NCBI RefSeq assembly: GCF_034044635.1
Contig: NZ_JAXCLX010000004.1
Coordinates: 248,001-312,000 of the forward strand
Direction of reading: 5' to 3'
Origin: Dongia rigui
Lineage (GTDB): Bacteria; Pseudomonadota; Alphaproteobacteria; Dongiales; Dongiaceae
DNA: 64,000 nt
Shown: piece by piece, positions 7,144-17,007 of the stretch
How positions within the stretch are numbered: the stretch's first letter is position 1
How the letters are laid out: each line of letters starts with the position of its first letter
The notes under the pieces: generated by a model
Database searches by the model: none
What the model was told of the DNA's origin: nothing
What the model saw: only the letters and a program-made list of their open reading frames with translations
Position numbers and translations under genes: made by a program

Positions 7144-9444
7144 TTACCTGCTGGCGATCTGCAGGCCGGGTGCCGCGTCGGCACTGTCCGAAGCCCGCAT
7201 CTGCGGTGCATCGAGCGGGAAGCTCAACGTCACCACCGCCCCACCACCGGGACGATCCGCCAATGACAAACGACCACCATGGTCCTCCATGATCTTCTTG
7301 ACGATGGCAAGCCCCAGCCCGGTGCCCTTGCTGCGCGTCGTCACATAGGGCTCCGTCAGGCGTTCACGGCCTTCCTTCGGCAGGCCCTTGCCGTTGTCGG
7401 CGACACTGAAAAGGAGCGCCTCGCCCTCGCGCCTTATCCATAAATGGATATGCCCCGGCGTCAAGGCTTCATCCCGGGCAGTCATACGCTCTTCCTCCAT
7501 GCGACCGTCGATCGCATCCGCCGCGTTCTGCAACAGATTGGTCAAGGCGCGGTTAAACTGGCTTGAGTCGCATTGAATGGTGACGGGGACGTTGGGAAGA
7601 TCGAGCGAATATTCGATGCCGGGATGTGCGCTCTGCTGCAGGAAGACCAGCTCCTTGGCGAGCGCCACCGGGCTTTCCAGGTTGAGCACCGGCGCCGGCA
7701 TGCGCGCGAAGGCGGAGAATTCATCGACCATGCGGCCGATGTCGCCGACCTGACGGATGATGGTGTCGGTACAGACGGTAAAGGTGTCGGGATCGTCCGA
7801 AATCTGCTTCAGGTATTTGCGCTTCAACCGCTCGGCGGACAACTGGATCGGCGTCAGCGGGTTCTTGATCTCATGGGCGATGCGGCGGGCGATGTCAGAC
7901 CATGCGGCCTTGCGCTGCGCCGACAACAGTTCCGTGACGTCGTCGAACGTAACGACCAGGCGCATATGGTCGTCCTCGCCACGTTCGGAGACGACCCGCA
8001 CATGGAAAGTGCTGGTTGCACCATTGAGGTTAAGCGAGATTTGGCCATCAGCCGTGCCGGAACTGCGGTGCTGAGCCTGGCTCAGCAGATCCGTCATCTC
8101 GGGTATCAAATCTGCGATCGGATGTCCGATCCCCTGTTCCAGGTCCTGGCCCAGAAGGGTTGATGCGGAGCGATTGGCGAAATCGACAATGCCGTTTTCC
8201 GTCACACCAATGACGCCGGCGGAAACACCCGACAGAATGAGCCCTGTCAGGCGGCTGCGGTCGTTGAGGTCTCGGTTTGCGGCAATCAATGCAGCCTGCT
8301 GGCTTTGCAATTGCGAAGCCATGACGTTGAACGTGCGGCTGAGTGCCGCCAGCTCGTCGTTGCGCGATCCCACTTTGACACGGGCGGACATGTTGCCATC
8401 GCCGATCTTCTGCGCCGCCGAGGCAAGGCGAGTGACCGGCTTCACCAGCTTGCTGGCTGAAATGATCGCGTACCAGACGGCACCCAGCAACAACAACAGC
8501 GCAAGGACCGCGTAAATCACGCCGGACGTGATCTGCAGGGACGATCGGTCCCGCTCCAGTTTGCGATAGAGCCTGGCGGCGTCCTCCGTGCCACGGACAG
8601 CGCTGAGCACACGGTCGTCGATCAACCGCCCGGTATAGAGGTAGAGGCCGACGACCGGGTCTAGCGCCACCAAGGCGCGAACGCGGTCGCGGGTCGGCGA
8701 GACGATGATGGCGGTTTCGCCGCGATCCGCCTGATCGTAAGACTCTTCAGGAATATCCAGGTCGAATTCCATCAGGACGCTGAAACTGGAGCGCGCCACG
8801 ATCTGCATGCGCCGGTCGATGATAATGCCTTCCGACAGATTTCGCAGATTGAGCTGACGGTCAAAGGTGGCCTGAAACTGGTCGGGGTCATTGATGTCCA
8901 TCAGGCCGTTGGCGCGCAACTCGGCCGCAATCGCCACGGTGTCTGCGCCAATCCGCTGCTGGGATTCGGCGAGGTAGGAATTGGCGACATTGAGCGAGGA
9001 CTCGACCGCATTCTTGATACGGGCCGAGAACCAGTCGTTGAGACCGAAATTGAGGAAGGCGACGGAGAAAACCGATACCACGATGGTCGGCAGGATTGCG
9101 ATCAGCCCGAACATCACCACCATGCGGGCGTGAAGCTGTGCGCCTGCCAGGCCACGGCGCCGACCCATCCACAGGAGAACGGCGCGCCGTGCAATGATAA
9201 TCGCCAGGGCCAAAGCAACGACCAGATCGCCGGCCAGCAGCCACGTGATCGTTCTGGCCGGTTCGTCAGTATCCCAGACATCGGTGAGGGCGAGGTAGGT
9301 GAGCAAGCCAAGGCCCGCTCCCGTCACCATCAAAGCGATGGCGAAAAGCCGTTCGAAGCCGATATCGATCGCCCAGCGCTTAAGCGCACGGCTGCGCGAG
9401 ACCCGACGCGGTCTTTCTACCATGTCGGGATGGGACTCGGTCAC
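7144..9444 (-). CDS. ntrY: Nitrogen-regulation sensor histidine kinase NtrY
   Basis: A 766-residue membrane kinase partner of NtrX. Seen: three N-terminal hydrophobic segments (about 30-55, 67-90, 108-132), a periplasmic or extended sensor region, a fourth segment near 300-325, a HAMP linker (LVKPVTRLASAAQKI), a PAS region with DFANRSASTLLG, the phosphoacceptor H-box ARRIAHEIKNPLTP, and ATPase motifs NLLQNAADAI, DNGKGLP and GTGLGLAIVKKIM. The start is GTG at 9444, directly after an in-frame stop, with GGGAG about 10 bases before it; ATG at 9423 is the alternative. Three bases separate it from the ntrC stop. Confidence 0.95.
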   Translation of the reverse strand: MTESHPDMVERPRRVSRSRALKRWAIDIGFERLFAIALMVTGAGLGLLTYLALTDVWDTDEPARTITWLLAGDLVVALALAIIIARRAVLLWMGRRRGLAGAQLHARMVVMFGLIAILPTIVVSVFSVAFLNFGLNDWFSARIKNAVESSLNVANSYLAESQQRIGADTVAIAAELRANGLMDINDPDQFQATFDRQLNLRNLSEGIIIDRRMQIVARSSFSVLMEFDLDIPEESYDQADRGETAIIVSPTRDRVRALVALDPVVGLYLYTGRLIDDRVLSAVRGTEDAARLYRKLERDRSSLQITSGVIYAVLALLLLLGAVWYAIISASKLVKPVTRLASAAQKIGDGNMSARVKVGSRNDELAALSRTFNVMASQLQSQQAALIAANRDLNDRSRLTGLILSGVSAGVIGVTENGIVDFANRSASTLLGQDLEQGIGHPIADLIPEMTDLLSQAQHRSSGTADGQISLNLNGATSTFHVRVVSERGEDDHMRLVVTFDDVTELLSAQRKAAWSDIARRIAHEIKNPLTPIQLSAERLKRKYLKQISDDPDTFTVCTDTIIRQVGDIGRMVDEFSAFARMPAPVLNLESPVALAKELVFLQQSAHPGIEYSLDLPNVPVTIQCDSSQFNRALTNLLQNAADAIDGRMEEERMTARDEALTPGHIHLWIRREGEALLFSVADNGKGLPKEGRERLTEPYVTTRSKGTGLGLAIVKKIMEDHGGRLSLADRPGGGAVVTLSFPLDAPQMRASDSADAAPGLQIASR

Positions 9445-9447
9445 GGA

Positions 9448-10893
9448 TCAGCGGCTCCCGCGTGTCGGCTGCAGTTCAAGTTCCTTCAGCTTCTTGCGCA
9501 GCGTATTGCGGTTGAGGCCGAGGAGATCGGCGGCCCGTATCTGGTTGCCACGTGTTGCTTCCATGGAAATAGCCAGCAGCGGCCGCTCGATCTCGTGCAG
9601 GATTCGATCATAAAGGCCGCGTGCGGGCAAGGCTCCCTCATGGGCGTCAAAATAGGCCCGCAGGTGCCGCTCCACCGATTGACCAAGCGTTTCGTCCGTG
9701 GCCCGGCTACCGACATTGGCCGCCTGCTCCTGGGCCTTCAACTGCTCTGTCACGATTCGGCCGTCGATTGCCGGTTCGCTATAGAGAACCGCGATGCGGC
9801 GCATCAAGTTCTCGAGTTCACGCACGTTGCCGGGCCAGCGATGCCGCTTGAGCAATGTCTGGGCGTCCGGGTCGAGCGTCTTCAGCGGCAGGCCTTCGCT
9901 TGCGATGAGTTCGAGAAAGTGCCGGGCCAGATCCGGAATGTCCTCGGCACGGTCCCGCAAGGGCGGCAGTGTAATCGGCACGACGTTGAGCCGGTAATAG
10001 AGATCCTCGCGGAAACGGCCCTGCTGGATCAATTGCCGCAGATCGCGATGGGTCGCCGCGACGATCCGGACATCGGCCCGGATCGGCGTCCGCCCGCCGA
10101 CCGGCGTGAATTCGCCGGACTGCAGCACGCGCAGCAGGCGCGTCTGCGCCTCCAGCGGCATGTCGCCGATTTCATCCAGGAAAAGCGTGCCGCCGGTTGC
10201 AGCCTCGAACTTGCCGATACCGCGCTGGATGGCGCCGGTGAAGGCGCCCTTTTCATGACCGAACAGTTCGCTTTCGATCAGTTCGCGCGGGATCGCCGCC
10301 ATGTTGACGGCGACAAAGGGGCGTTCGCGGCGCCGGCCGAAATCATGCAAGGCGCGCGCCACCAATTCCTTGCCGGTGCCGGACTCGCCATGGATCAGCG
10401 CCGTCATGTCAGTGCCGACCAGGCGCGCCACCACCCGGTAGATCTCTTGCATGGCGGCCGAGCGGCCGATGATCGGCAGCTTGTCTTCCTTGACCGACGT
10501 CGCCGGTACATTGGTAACGCTGTCATTGCGGGGACGCGTCAAGGCGCGGTCGACCGCTGCCGTCAGCGCCCCGAGATCGAAAGGCTTTGGCAGGTATTCA
10601 AAAGCGCCCCGCTCCGTCGCCTTGATGGCAGTCAGGATCGTGTTCTGGGCGCTCATGACGATAATCGGAATATCGGGCCGCTCTGCCTTGATGCGCGGGA
10701 CGAGGTCGAGGCCGTCGCCGTCCGGCATCATGACGTCGGTGATGATGACGTCGCCCTCGCCGCCTTTCACCCATTGCCACAGAGTGGCAGCATTGGCGGC
10801 GGTCTTGACCAGATGCCCCCGCTCGGCGAGCGCCTGGCTCAACACCATTCGGATGGCACGGTCATCATCGGCGACGAGTACAGTCTTGCTCAT
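9448..10893 (-). CDS. ntrC: Nitrogen regulatory response regulator NtrC
   Basis: A 481-residue sigma-54 activator. Seen: receiver domain with phosphoacceptor Asp53 ([11 protein letters not shown]) and Lys103 in LPKPF; AAA+ domain with Walker [10 protein letters not shown], an intact GAFTGA loop, and Walker [12 protein letters not shown]; Fis-type DNA-binding end ([20 protein letters not shown]). An in-frame ATG exists at 10923, but it would overlap ntrB by 26 bases; ATG at 10893 gives the family N-terminus [15 protein letters not shown]. When phosphorylated by NtrB it turns on nitrogen-assimilation promoters. Confidence 0.97.
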   Translation of the reverse strand: MSKTVLVADDDRAIRMVLSQALAERGHLVKTAANAATLWQWVKGGEGDVIITDVMMPDGDGLDLVPRIKAERPDIPIIVMSAQNTILTAIKATERGAFEYLPKPFDLGALTAAVDRALTRPRNDSVTNVPATSVKEDKLPIIGRSAAMQEIYRVVARLVGTDMTALIHGESGTGKELVARALHDFGRRRERPFVAVNMAAIPRELIESELFGHEKGAFTGAIQRGIGKFEAATGGTLFLDEIGDMPLEAQTRLLRVLQSGEFTPVGGRTPIRADVRIVAATHRDLRQLIQQGRFREDLYYRLNVVPITLPPLRDRAEDIPDLARHFLELIASEGLPLKTLDPDAQTLLKRHRWPGNVRELENLMRRIAVLYSEPAIDGRIVTEQLKAQEQAANVGSRATDETLGQSVERHLRAYFDAHEGALPARGLYDRILHEIERPLLAISMEATRGNQIRAADLLGLNRNTLRKKLKELELQPTRGSR

Positions 10894-10897
10894 TGGG

Positions 10898-12043
10898 TCA
10901 TGCGTCTCCACGGCCATCGGCAATCGGTAGAATCACGGAAAAAGTGGTGCGGCCCGGCTGGCTGTCGCAATCGATCAGCCCGCCATGGTCGGTAACAATC
11001 TTGGCGACGAGTGCGAGGCCCAGCCCTTTGCCGCCGGCCTTGCCGCTCACAAACGGCTCGAAAAGCTGCGCCTTGAGGGCATCGGGCACGCCGCTGCCAT
11101 TATCCTGCACGGTAATGACAAGGCCGAGACGCCGGCGCGAGGCGGTCCCGGGCTCACTTACTGAGAGACCGGGCCGATAGCGCGTGTTCAGCACGATGAC
11201 GCCGCCGGTTTCCGGCACCGCTTCGGCTGCGTTCTTGAAGAGGTTGAGAAAGACCTGGATCAGTTGATCGCGATTGCCAAGCACCGGGGGCAGCGACGGG
11301 TCGTACTCCTCGCGGAAAGCGACGCTCCGTCCGAAACCCGCCTGCGCTAGGCGCCGCACATGTTCCAGGACCTCGTGGATATTCACCGGCTGCATCGGCG
11401 CAGGACGGGAATCCGTGAAGACCTCGAGCCCGTTCACCATGCCGACAATGCGGTCGGTCTCCTCGCAGATCAGTTGCGTCAGTTGGCGGTCGCTGGGCGA
11501 GATCTTCGATTCCAGCAACTGCGCGGCGCCACGGATGCCAGAGAGCGGGTTCTTCACCTCATGCGCCAACATTGCAGCAATCGCCTTGGCCGAGCGCGCG
11601 GCATCGCGGCTGACCGCCTGTTGAGCAAGGCGCCATTCCAGGCCACGATCCTGCAGCAATAGGGCGACATGCCCGACTGGCTGACTAAGCATCGCGACAT
11701 CGACCGCCGCATGCTCGATGGTCAGGCGCGGGCCAGACAACGACATGTCGGCCTCGCCAACCGCGCTGGCACCAGCGCGGGCTGCCTCAATGAGGGTGAA
11801 GATCGGCGAATCTCCGGCAATATGATCGTTGAGCGGTTTCGAGATCAACTGCGCGCGGCTGAGACCCAACAGGGCTTCGGCGGCCGCGTTGACGCTGCTG
11901 ACGCGGTTGCCAGCGTCGAGCGCGATAATGGCGAGCGGCAGGGCCTCAAGCAGGGTCAGGGCATCCGGCATCAGCGGCAGATTGCGCGTCCCCGGTGCCA
12001 AGGCCAGCTTGGGAATTGCGGAAGCTGGCACGGCGCTGTTCAT
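10898..12043 (-). CDS. ntrB: Nitrogen-regulation sensor kinase NtrB
   Basis: A 381-residue soluble histidine kinase/phosphatase that controls NtrC, normally under PII control. Seen: a PAS domain near residues 30-130 ([26 protein letters not shown] within it), an H-box [21 protein letters not shown] near 160-180, an N-box [12 protein letters not shown], and G-boxes QDNGSGVP and [13 protein letters not shown]. No membrane segment. The chosen ATG at 12043 overlaps the dusB stop as ATGA; a longer frame to 12172 runs inside dusB and is not needed. Confidence 0.96.
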   Translation of the reverse strand: MNSAVPASAIPKLALAPGTRNLPLMPDALTLLEALPLAIIALDAGNRVSSVNAAAEALLGLSRAQLISKPLNDHIAGDSPIFTLIEAARAGASAVGEADMSLSGPRLTIEHAAVDVAMLSQPVGHVALLLQDRGLEWRLAQQAVSRDAARSAKAIAAMLAHEVKNPLSGIRGAAQLLESKISPSDRQLTQLICEETDRIVGMVNGLEVFTDSRPAPMQPVNIHEVLEHVRRLAQAGFGRSVAFREEYDPSLPPVLGNRDQLIQVFLNLFKNAAEAVPETGGVIVLNTRYRPGLSVSEPGTASRRRLGLVITVQDNGSGVPDALKAQLFEPFVSGKAGGKGLGLALVAKIVTDHGGLIDCDSQPGRTTFSVILPIADGRGDA

Positions 12044-13029
12044 GCGGCTGCCTGCTGGTCGAGTTGCGGTTCGTAGAATTCTCGGATCGCGGCGATTGCC
12101 GCTTCCGGCGTCTCCAGCGTGTTGATGCGCACGCGGAACTCGGCCGAACCGGTCAGGCCCTTCGAATACCACGCCACATGCTTGCGCGCGATCTTGAGGC
12201 CCGTATCACGGCCGTAATGCTCGATCATGGCTTCATAGTGGCTCAGCAGCAGCTGATACTGACGCGACAGCGGCGGGTCCTGCAGGCGTTCACCATCACG
12301 CAAGAAGCGGATCACCTGGTTTGGAAACCAGGGCCGTCCATAGGCGCCGCGGCCGATCATGACGCCATCGGCGCCGCTGAGGTCACGCGCCTCCCTGGCC
12401 TTCTCGATTGTGGTGATGTCGCCATTGACGATGACTGGAATTGAAACGGCTTCCTTGACCTTGCGCACAAAGGCCCAATCGGCCTCGCCGGTATAGAGCT
12501 GGGCCCGCGTGCGTCCATGGACAGTGATCATCTTGATGCCGCTGGCCTCGGCGATGCGCGCCAGGCTCGGGGCGTTGAGGTTGGTGGAATCCCAACCCAT
12601 GCGCATCTTCAGCGTCACCGGCAGCTTCACGGCCTGCACGGTTGCTTCGAGGATCTTGCCGGCATGAACCTCGTCACGCATCAAGGCAGAGCCGGCATGA
12701 CCGTTAACAACCTTCTTCACGGGGCAGCCGAAATTGATGTCGATCAGGGCAGCGCCCCGGTCTTCGTTGAGTTTGGCCGCTTCGCCCATCACCTTCGGAT
12801 CGCAGCCAGCAAGCTGCACCGACATCGGTGCTTCCTCGGCGCAGTTGGTGATCATTTTCATGGTCTGGCGGGCTTGCCGGATCATCGCTTCGCTGGCGAT
12901 CATCTCAGAAACAACCAAGCCAGCGCCTTCCTGCTTCACCAGACGACGAAACGGCATGTCCGTGACGCCGGACATCGGGGCAAGGATGACCGGGTCGTCG
13001 ATTTTAATCGGACCAATGTTTATGCTCAT
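12040..13029 (-). CDS. dusB: tRNA-dihydrouridine synthase DusB (NifR3)
   Basis: A 329-residue flavin-dependent enzyme that reduces uridine in the tRNA D-loop. Seen: N-terminal [17 protein letters not shown] of the FMN TIM barrel, the catalytic-cysteine segment [10 protein letters not shown] near residues 98-107, [15 protein letters not shown], the [15 protein letters not shown] segment, VNGDI, and GRGAYGRPW. The gene leads the ntr operon, as nifR3 does in Rhodobacter, Azospirillum and enteric dusB-fis arrangements. No clear Shine-Dalgarno precedes the ATG. Confidence 0.96.
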   Translation of the reverse strand: MSINIGPIKIDDPVILAPMSGVTDMPFRRLVKQEGAGLVVSEMIASEAMIRQARQTMKMITNCAEEAPMSVQLAGCDPKVMGEAAKLNEDRGAALIDINFGCPVKKVVNGHAGSALMRDEVHAGKILEATVQAVKLPVTLKMRMGWDSTNLNAPSLARIAEASGIKMITVHGRTRAQLYTGEADWAFVRKVKEAVSIPVIVNGDITTIEKAREARDLSGADGVMIGRGAYGRPWFPNQVIRFLRDGERLQDPPLSRQYQLLLSHYEAMIEHYGRDTGLKIARKHVAWYSKGLTGSAEFRVRINTLETPEAAIAAIREFYEPQLDQQAAA

Positions 13030-13070
13030 TTTTAAGGCAGCCGCGTCCTATGCCTATTTCTTAGGCGATT

Positions 13071-13099
13071 TCTAAAGGGTTCTCTCGCAATTGCAACAA
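13071..13099 (-). promoter_or_regulatory. Possible sigma-70-type promoter for the dusB-ntr operon
   Basis: Read on the minus strand, TTGTTG (13094-13099) is separated by 17 bases from TTTAGA (13071-13076), about 40 bases before the dusB ATG. A small inverted repeat GCCTA-5-TAGGC (13052-13066) follows it. This is the only spacing-correct pair I found in the 93-base gap; the match is modest. Confidence 0.25.
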
Positions 13100-13122
13100 A
13101 AAAGGGGGTGCGGTCTGAAATA

Positions 13123-13920
13123 TCAGCCGAGCAGCACATCCTTGACGAATTTCACGCCCGGATAGCCCAGCGTGAGGAGCAAATATCCCGCCAGGAACCA
13201 GCGGGCAGCCCGCCGTCCCCGAATGCCCGTCATGTGGTGCGTGATCAACAAGCCCAGCAACACCAGGAAGGCCAGAATCGAGAGCAACACCTTATGGCTG
13301 ATCTGCGGCCAGGATCCACTCTCCATAAACGTATTGGCAAAGCCACTGGCGAGTGCAGCCGCCATGAATATCGCCGCCCAGACCAGCAGCTTGATCTGCA
13401 GTCCTTCGGCCTCGAGGAGCGGTGGCAACGCCCGTTCCGACCAGCCTGATTGCCGCCGTTTCAGCGCGCGTTCCTGGATCAGAACGGCAAGTCCCGCAAT
13501 GGCGCCCAGGGTCAGGACGCCATAGCTTGCCACAGCCAGCACCACATGGGCGCGGAACCAGGCGGCCGAGGCGACGCTCGGGCTCGGCTCGCTGAATGAA
13601 GCAAAAAGCAGCGCCAACAAGGCGAACAGGATGAGATAGGGCAACAGCAGCGCCGCCAGGCGAACTGCCTCGGCGTTGACGGCGCTGAGGGCTGCAAAGG
13701 CGATCAGCGACACGGCGCAACTGGCCCAGAGATTGGCGGAGAGACCGGCCTCCCAGCCATGGGCCATCGATTGCACGAAGACACCGCCACAGCCGGCGAT
13801 GGCGGCGGCCAGGAATAGCCAGAACTGGAAATTGCGCTGCAGCTTGGCGGTGACGGCGAGGACAGCTAGCGGCAAAAGGGTCAGCAGGCCGGCGATTTGT
13901 AAATTAAGGGGGCTCGACAT
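13123..13920 (-). CDS. Cytochrome c assembly (CcsA/HemX/YpjD) family membrane protein
   Basis: About 265 residues with roughly eight hydrophobic helices. Seen: N-terminal helix LLTLLPLAVLAVTAKL, a conserved-type WFRAHVVLAVASYGVLTLGA segment, SHKVLLSILAFLVLLG, then LLITHHMTGIRGRRAARW. The spaced histidines and the helix order match the cytochrome c assembly / HemX-YpjD family (PF01578), inner-membrane proteins of uncertain role; in many alphaproteobacteria a copy lies near ffh. Starts at 13920, 13929 and 13956 are all possible and none has a clear ribosome site; I chose 13920. It diverges from ispDF. Confidence 0.8.
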   Translation of the reverse strand: MSSPLNLQIAGLLTLLPLAVLAVTAKLQRNFQFWLFLAAAIAGCGGVFVQSMAHGWEAGLSANLWASCAVSLIAFAALSAVNAEAVRLAALLLPYLILFALLALLFASFSEPSPSVASAAWFRAHVVLAVASYGVLTLGAIAGLAVLIQERALKRRQSGWSERALPPLLEAEGLQIKLLVWAAIFMAAALASGFANTFMESGSWPQISHKVLLSILAFLVLLGLLITHHMTGIRGRRAARWFLAGYLLLTLGYPGVKFVKDVLLG

Positions 13921-13984
13921 GGCGCGCATTATGGTGAGGCGTCGCCCCCTTGGCAAACCAGATCGGATGGCCTAGAGAGCCATC

Positions 13985-15181
13985 ATGTCACAGGCTCAGA
14001 ATTCCCAAAAACCCAAGGTCATTGCCCTGGTTGTCGCCGCCGGCAGCGGCAGCCGCATGGGCAAGGATATGCCCAAGCAATACCTGCCGCTGGGCGGCAA
14101 GACCGTGCTGCGCCACTGCCTGGAAACCTTTCGCCGGCATCCACGCATCAGCGGCGTCCGGGTGGTCATCAATGATTCCTTGCGGGATCTTTACGAGAGT
14201 GCCGTTGCCGGTCTCGATCTGCTGCCGCCGGTGGCCGGTGGCCAGCGGCGCCAGGATTCGGTGCGCGCGGGGCTTGAGAGCCTTGCCGCCGAGGCACCTG
14301 ATCTGGTGCTGATCCACGATGCCGCGCGGCCGTTCATCGACGCCGCGACAATCGACCGAACCATCGACACGCTGGCCGCGCATGACGGTGCCCTGGTCGC
14401 GGTGCCGGTCGTCGACACACTGAAACGTGGCGCACAGGATGGTACCGACATGTTCAGCGGCGCCACCGTTGACCGCAATGGTCTTTGGCGGGCACAGACG
14501 CCGCAGGGTTTCCGCTACCAACCGCTATTGGCAGCGCACCGCCAGGCGGCGTCGGGGCCCGAGATGACCGATGATGCCGCGGTTGCCGAAGCGGCCGGCA
14601 TGAAGGTTGCGCTGGTGCTGGGACATGAGAACAACTTCAAGATCACGGCTCCGGCCGACCTCGAACGCGCGGAGCGCCTGATGAGCGAGCAGATGGAATA
14701 CAGAACCGGCAATGGCTTCGACGTGCACCGCCTCATCCCCGGCGATGGCGTCATCATGTGCGGTGTCACGATCCCCTATCACCAAAAGCTCGAAGGCCAT
14801 TCCGATGCAGATGTCGGCATGCATGCCCTGACCGATGCGATCCTTGGCGCTGTCGGAGCTGGCGATATCGGCCAGCACTTCCCGCCCTCGGACCCGCAAT
14901 GGCGTGGCGCCGCATCGTGGAAATTCCTGGCCCATGCCGCCAAGCTCGTGGCCGATAAGGGTGGCCGCATCGCCCATTGCGACATCACCCTCATTTGCGA
15001 AAAGCCGAAGGTGGGGCCGCATCGTGCGGCGATGCAAGCCAAGCTGGCCGAGATTCTGGGTATCGCGCTGGACCGCGTCAGCGTGAAGGCGACGACAACC
15101 GAGCAATTGGGCTTCACCGGCCGTGGCGAGGGCATCGCCGCCCAGGCGACAGCGACCGTCGCCCTGCCCGTCACCGCCTGA
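13985..15181 (+). CDS. ispDF: Bifunctional MEP cytidylyltransferase / MEcPP synthase IspDF
   Basis: A 398-residue fusion of two steps of the non-mevalonate isoprenoid pathway. IspD part (about 10-230): VVAAGSGSRMGKDMPKQYL nucleotide-binding loop, HDAARPF, TPQGF and a TDDAAV segment. IspF part (about 238-395): RTGNGFDVHRL with the metal Asp and His, GHSDADVGMHALTDAILGA, DIGQHFPPSDP and KATTTEQLGF. The fusion is widespread in alpha- and epsilonproteobacteria. AGAG lies 8-10 bases before the ATG. First gene of a plus operon with pncC and a DUF429-like gene. Confidence 0.97.
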   Translation: MSQAQNSQKPKVIALVVAAGSGSRMGKDMPKQYLPLGGKTVLRHCLETFRRHPRISGVRVVINDSLRDLYESAVAGLDLLPPVAGGQRRQDSVRAGLESLAAEAPDLVLIHDAARPFIDAATIDRTIDTLAAHDGALVAVPVVDTLKRGAQDGTDMFSGATVDRNGLWRAQTPQGFRYQPLLAAHRQAASGPEMTDDAAVAEAAGMKVALVLGHENNFKITAPADLERAERLMSEQMEYRTGNGFDVHRLIPGDGVIMCGVTIPYHQKLEGHSDADVGMHALTDAILGAVGAGDIGQHFPPSDPQWRGAASWKFLAHAAKLVADKGGRIAHCDITLICEKPKVGPHRAAMQAKLAEILGIALDRVSVKATTTEQLGFTGRGEGIAAQATATVALPVTA

Positions 15182-15191
15182 GGACTTCGCC

Positions 15192-15665
15192 ATGGATGTC
15201 GCCGGCCTCCTCGATCTCTATCGCCAGAACGGCTTGAAGATCGCGACGGCCGAAAGCTGCACGGGCGGACTGGTGGCTGCAAGCCTTACCGCGGTCGCCG
15301 GTTCGTCGGATGTGTTCGAGCGCGGCTGGGTGACCTATTCCAACGAGGCCAAGAGCGAGAGCCTTGGCGTGCCGATGGAGCTTATCGCCGACAAAGGGGC
15401 CGTCAGCGCCGAGGTGGCGGACGCCATGGCGAGGGGCGCGCTGCGTCGCGCCGGGGCTGATGTCGCGGTTTCGATCACTGGCATTGCCGGTCCGGGTGGC
15501 GGCTCGGCGGCAAAGCCGGTGGGCCTGGTCTTTATCGGCCTTGCCCGCAAGGACGGCTGGTCACAAGTCGAACGTTGCGTGTTCCCGGGCAATCGGGATG
15601 CCGTGCGCGCTCATTCAGTCAGCCGCGCATTGGCGCATCTGGCGACGGCGCTGACGGCCACGTGA
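15192..15665 (+). CDS. pncC: CinA C-terminal-domain protein, probable NMN amidase PncC
   Basis: A 157-residue stand-alone CinA C-terminal domain; the characterised E. coli member deamidates nicotinamide mononucleotide in NAD recycling. Seen: TAESCTGGLVAASLT near residues 19-33, GWVTYSNEAKSE, a conserved GAVSAEVADAMARGAL, and SITGIAGPGGGSAAKPVG near 97-114. Alphaproteobacteria commonly lack the N-terminal molybdopterin-type domain, so this is not a truncation. The ATG is 10 bases after the ispDF stop with GAGG upstream; its stop overlaps the next gene's GTG (GTGA). Confidence 0.92.
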   Translation: MDVAGLLDLYRQNGLKIATAESCTGGLVAASLTAVAGSSDVFERGWVTYSNEAKSESLGVPMELIADKGAVSAEVADAMARGALRRAGADVAVSITGIAGPGGGSAAKPVGLVFIGLARKDGWSQVERCVFPGNRDAVRAHSVSRALAHLATALTAT

Positions 15666-16462
15666 CGCGCCTTCTCGGGATCGATTTTTCCGGTGCACGG
15701 GACGCCGGGCGCAAGATCTGGATCGCCGAAGGCCGCCGCTCCGACGGCCCAATGGCGCTTGTCGATTGCCGGCCCGCCACGGATCTTGCCGGCGGAAGTG
15801 CCCTGCCCGAGCCGGCGATCGCCGCCCTCGCCCACCACATCGTTGCCGTGCCGGATACGATTGCCGGTTGCGATTTTCCGTTCAGCATGCCGATCGATCT
15901 GCTGGGCGCCAAGGATTGGCGCGCGTTCGCCTTGGGGTTCCGGCAGCGCTTTGTCGACCCGCTGAGCTTCCACGATCTGTGCCACCAGGCCACCGGCGGT
16001 GTCGAGACCAAGCGTCGCACCGACCGCGAGGACAAGACGCCATTCAATTCATTCAATCTGCGCCTCTATCGGCAGACATGGTGGGGCATCGGGCATCTGC
16101 TGGCGCCACTTGTTGCAAGCGGGCGGGTGGGCGTCTGGCCGCAGATGCCGCGCGTAACGGGCAAGCCGACCCTGGTGGAAGTTTGCGCTGCCTGCAGCCT
16201 GATCAGGCTCGACTGTTATCCGTCCTACAAGGGCCGCACCAAGAAGCACCGCGATGCGCGGAAACGGATATTGGATTTGCTGATCGCGCGCGGTTTTCTG
16301 GTGCCGCCCAAACGAGCGATGCGGAACATGCTGCTGGACAATCAAGGCGGTGACGCTCTCGATGCCGTCATCGGCGCCATTGCCGTGAACCGCTCGCCAT
16401 TGGACGCCAAGCGCGACCGCATTGACCGGATGGAAGGCCGCGTTTTCTACGATCTCGGTTAA
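15662..16462 (+). CDS. DUF429-like predicted RNase H-fold protein
   Basis: A 266-residue cytosolic protein starting at a GTG overlapping the pncC stop. Seen: N-terminal LLGIDFSGARDAGRKIW (the GIDFS strand that starts RNase H-like folds), GCDFPFSMP, VEVCAACSLIRLDCYPSYKG and a late GGDALDAVIGAIA; three acidic positions are arranged as in DUF429-type predicted nucleases. Activity is inferred from fold only. It ends convergently with the ridA-like gene, the two coding ends overlapping by four bases (16459-16462). Confidence 0.7.
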   Translation: MTRLLGIDFSGARDAGRKIWIAEGRRSDGPMALVDCRPATDLAGGSALPEPAIAALAHHIVAVPDTIAGCDFPFSMPIDLLGAKDWRAFALGFRQRFVDPLSFHDLCHQATGGVETKRRTDREDKTPFNSFNLRLYRQTWWGIGHLLAPLVASGRVGVWPQMPRVTGKPTLVEVCAACSLIRLDCYPSYKGRTKKHRDARKRILDLLIARGFLVPPKRAMRNMLLDNQGGDALDAVIGAIAVNRSPLDAKRDRIDRMEGRVFYDLG

Positions 16463-16842
16463 AGCACCGCGACACAGTCGATCTCGATGCGGGCGCCGAG
16501 GGCAAGGCCAGCAACGGCGATGCCGGAGCGTGCTGGCTGGTGGCTGCCGAAGAACGCGCCATAGATCTTGTTGAAGGCGAAGAAGTCACTCATATCGGCG
16601 AAATAGACCGTGCATTTGACGACGCGATCGAGGCTGGCACCGGCTGCCTGGAGTGCGTCCTTCATATAACTCAGTGCCTGTCGCGCTTCCGCTTCCAACC
16701 CGCCTGGGACAAGTTGCAACTCACCCGGCAGATGGCCGATGACACCAGAGACGTAAACTGTCTCGCCGGCGCGCAGGGCGGAGCAGAACGGCAACACACT
16801 GGGCAATGAGTCCAGGCGGAAAGTTTCCAGTTTGGTGGCCAT
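16459..16842 (-). CDS. RidA/YjgF family protein
   Basis: A 127-residue RidA-type protein; characterised members deaminate reactive enamine/imine intermediates as trimers. Seen: LPFCSALRAGETVYVSGVIG, QALSYMKDALQAAGASLDRV, VKCTVYFADMSDFFAFNKIY and the C-terminal PARSGIAVAGLALGARIEID, which has the conserved Arg expected in the active site. The ATG at 16842 has GGGAG six bases upstream; an open frame to 16905 is not needed. It is monocistronic as far as can be seen, converging on the DUF429-like gene. Confidence 0.9.
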   Translation of the reverse strand: MATKLETFRLDSLPSVLPFCSALRAGETVYVSGVIGHLPGELQLVPGGLEAEARQALSYMKDALQAAGASLDRVVKCTVYFADMSDFFAFNKIYGAFFGSHQPARSGIAVAGLALGARIEIDCVAVL

Positions 16843-17007
16843 CGACGTCTCCCGGGGATTGGCAATGCTGGCGTGATCCTTTCGCAAGCGCGGCAGGAAA
16901 CGCAAACGAAATAATCTGTCCTAACCTTCCCCTCGACCCTCCGCGCAAAACGGGCTTAGGATCACGCGTCGCTCTGGAAGGCATAAGATTTCTGGGAGGA
17001 AACAAGA

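Noticed and set aside
9130-10995. 621-residue plus-strand frame across ntrC and ntrY
   Set aside because: Antisense to well-supported kinase and regulator genes; composition is that of a shadow in high-GC DNA.
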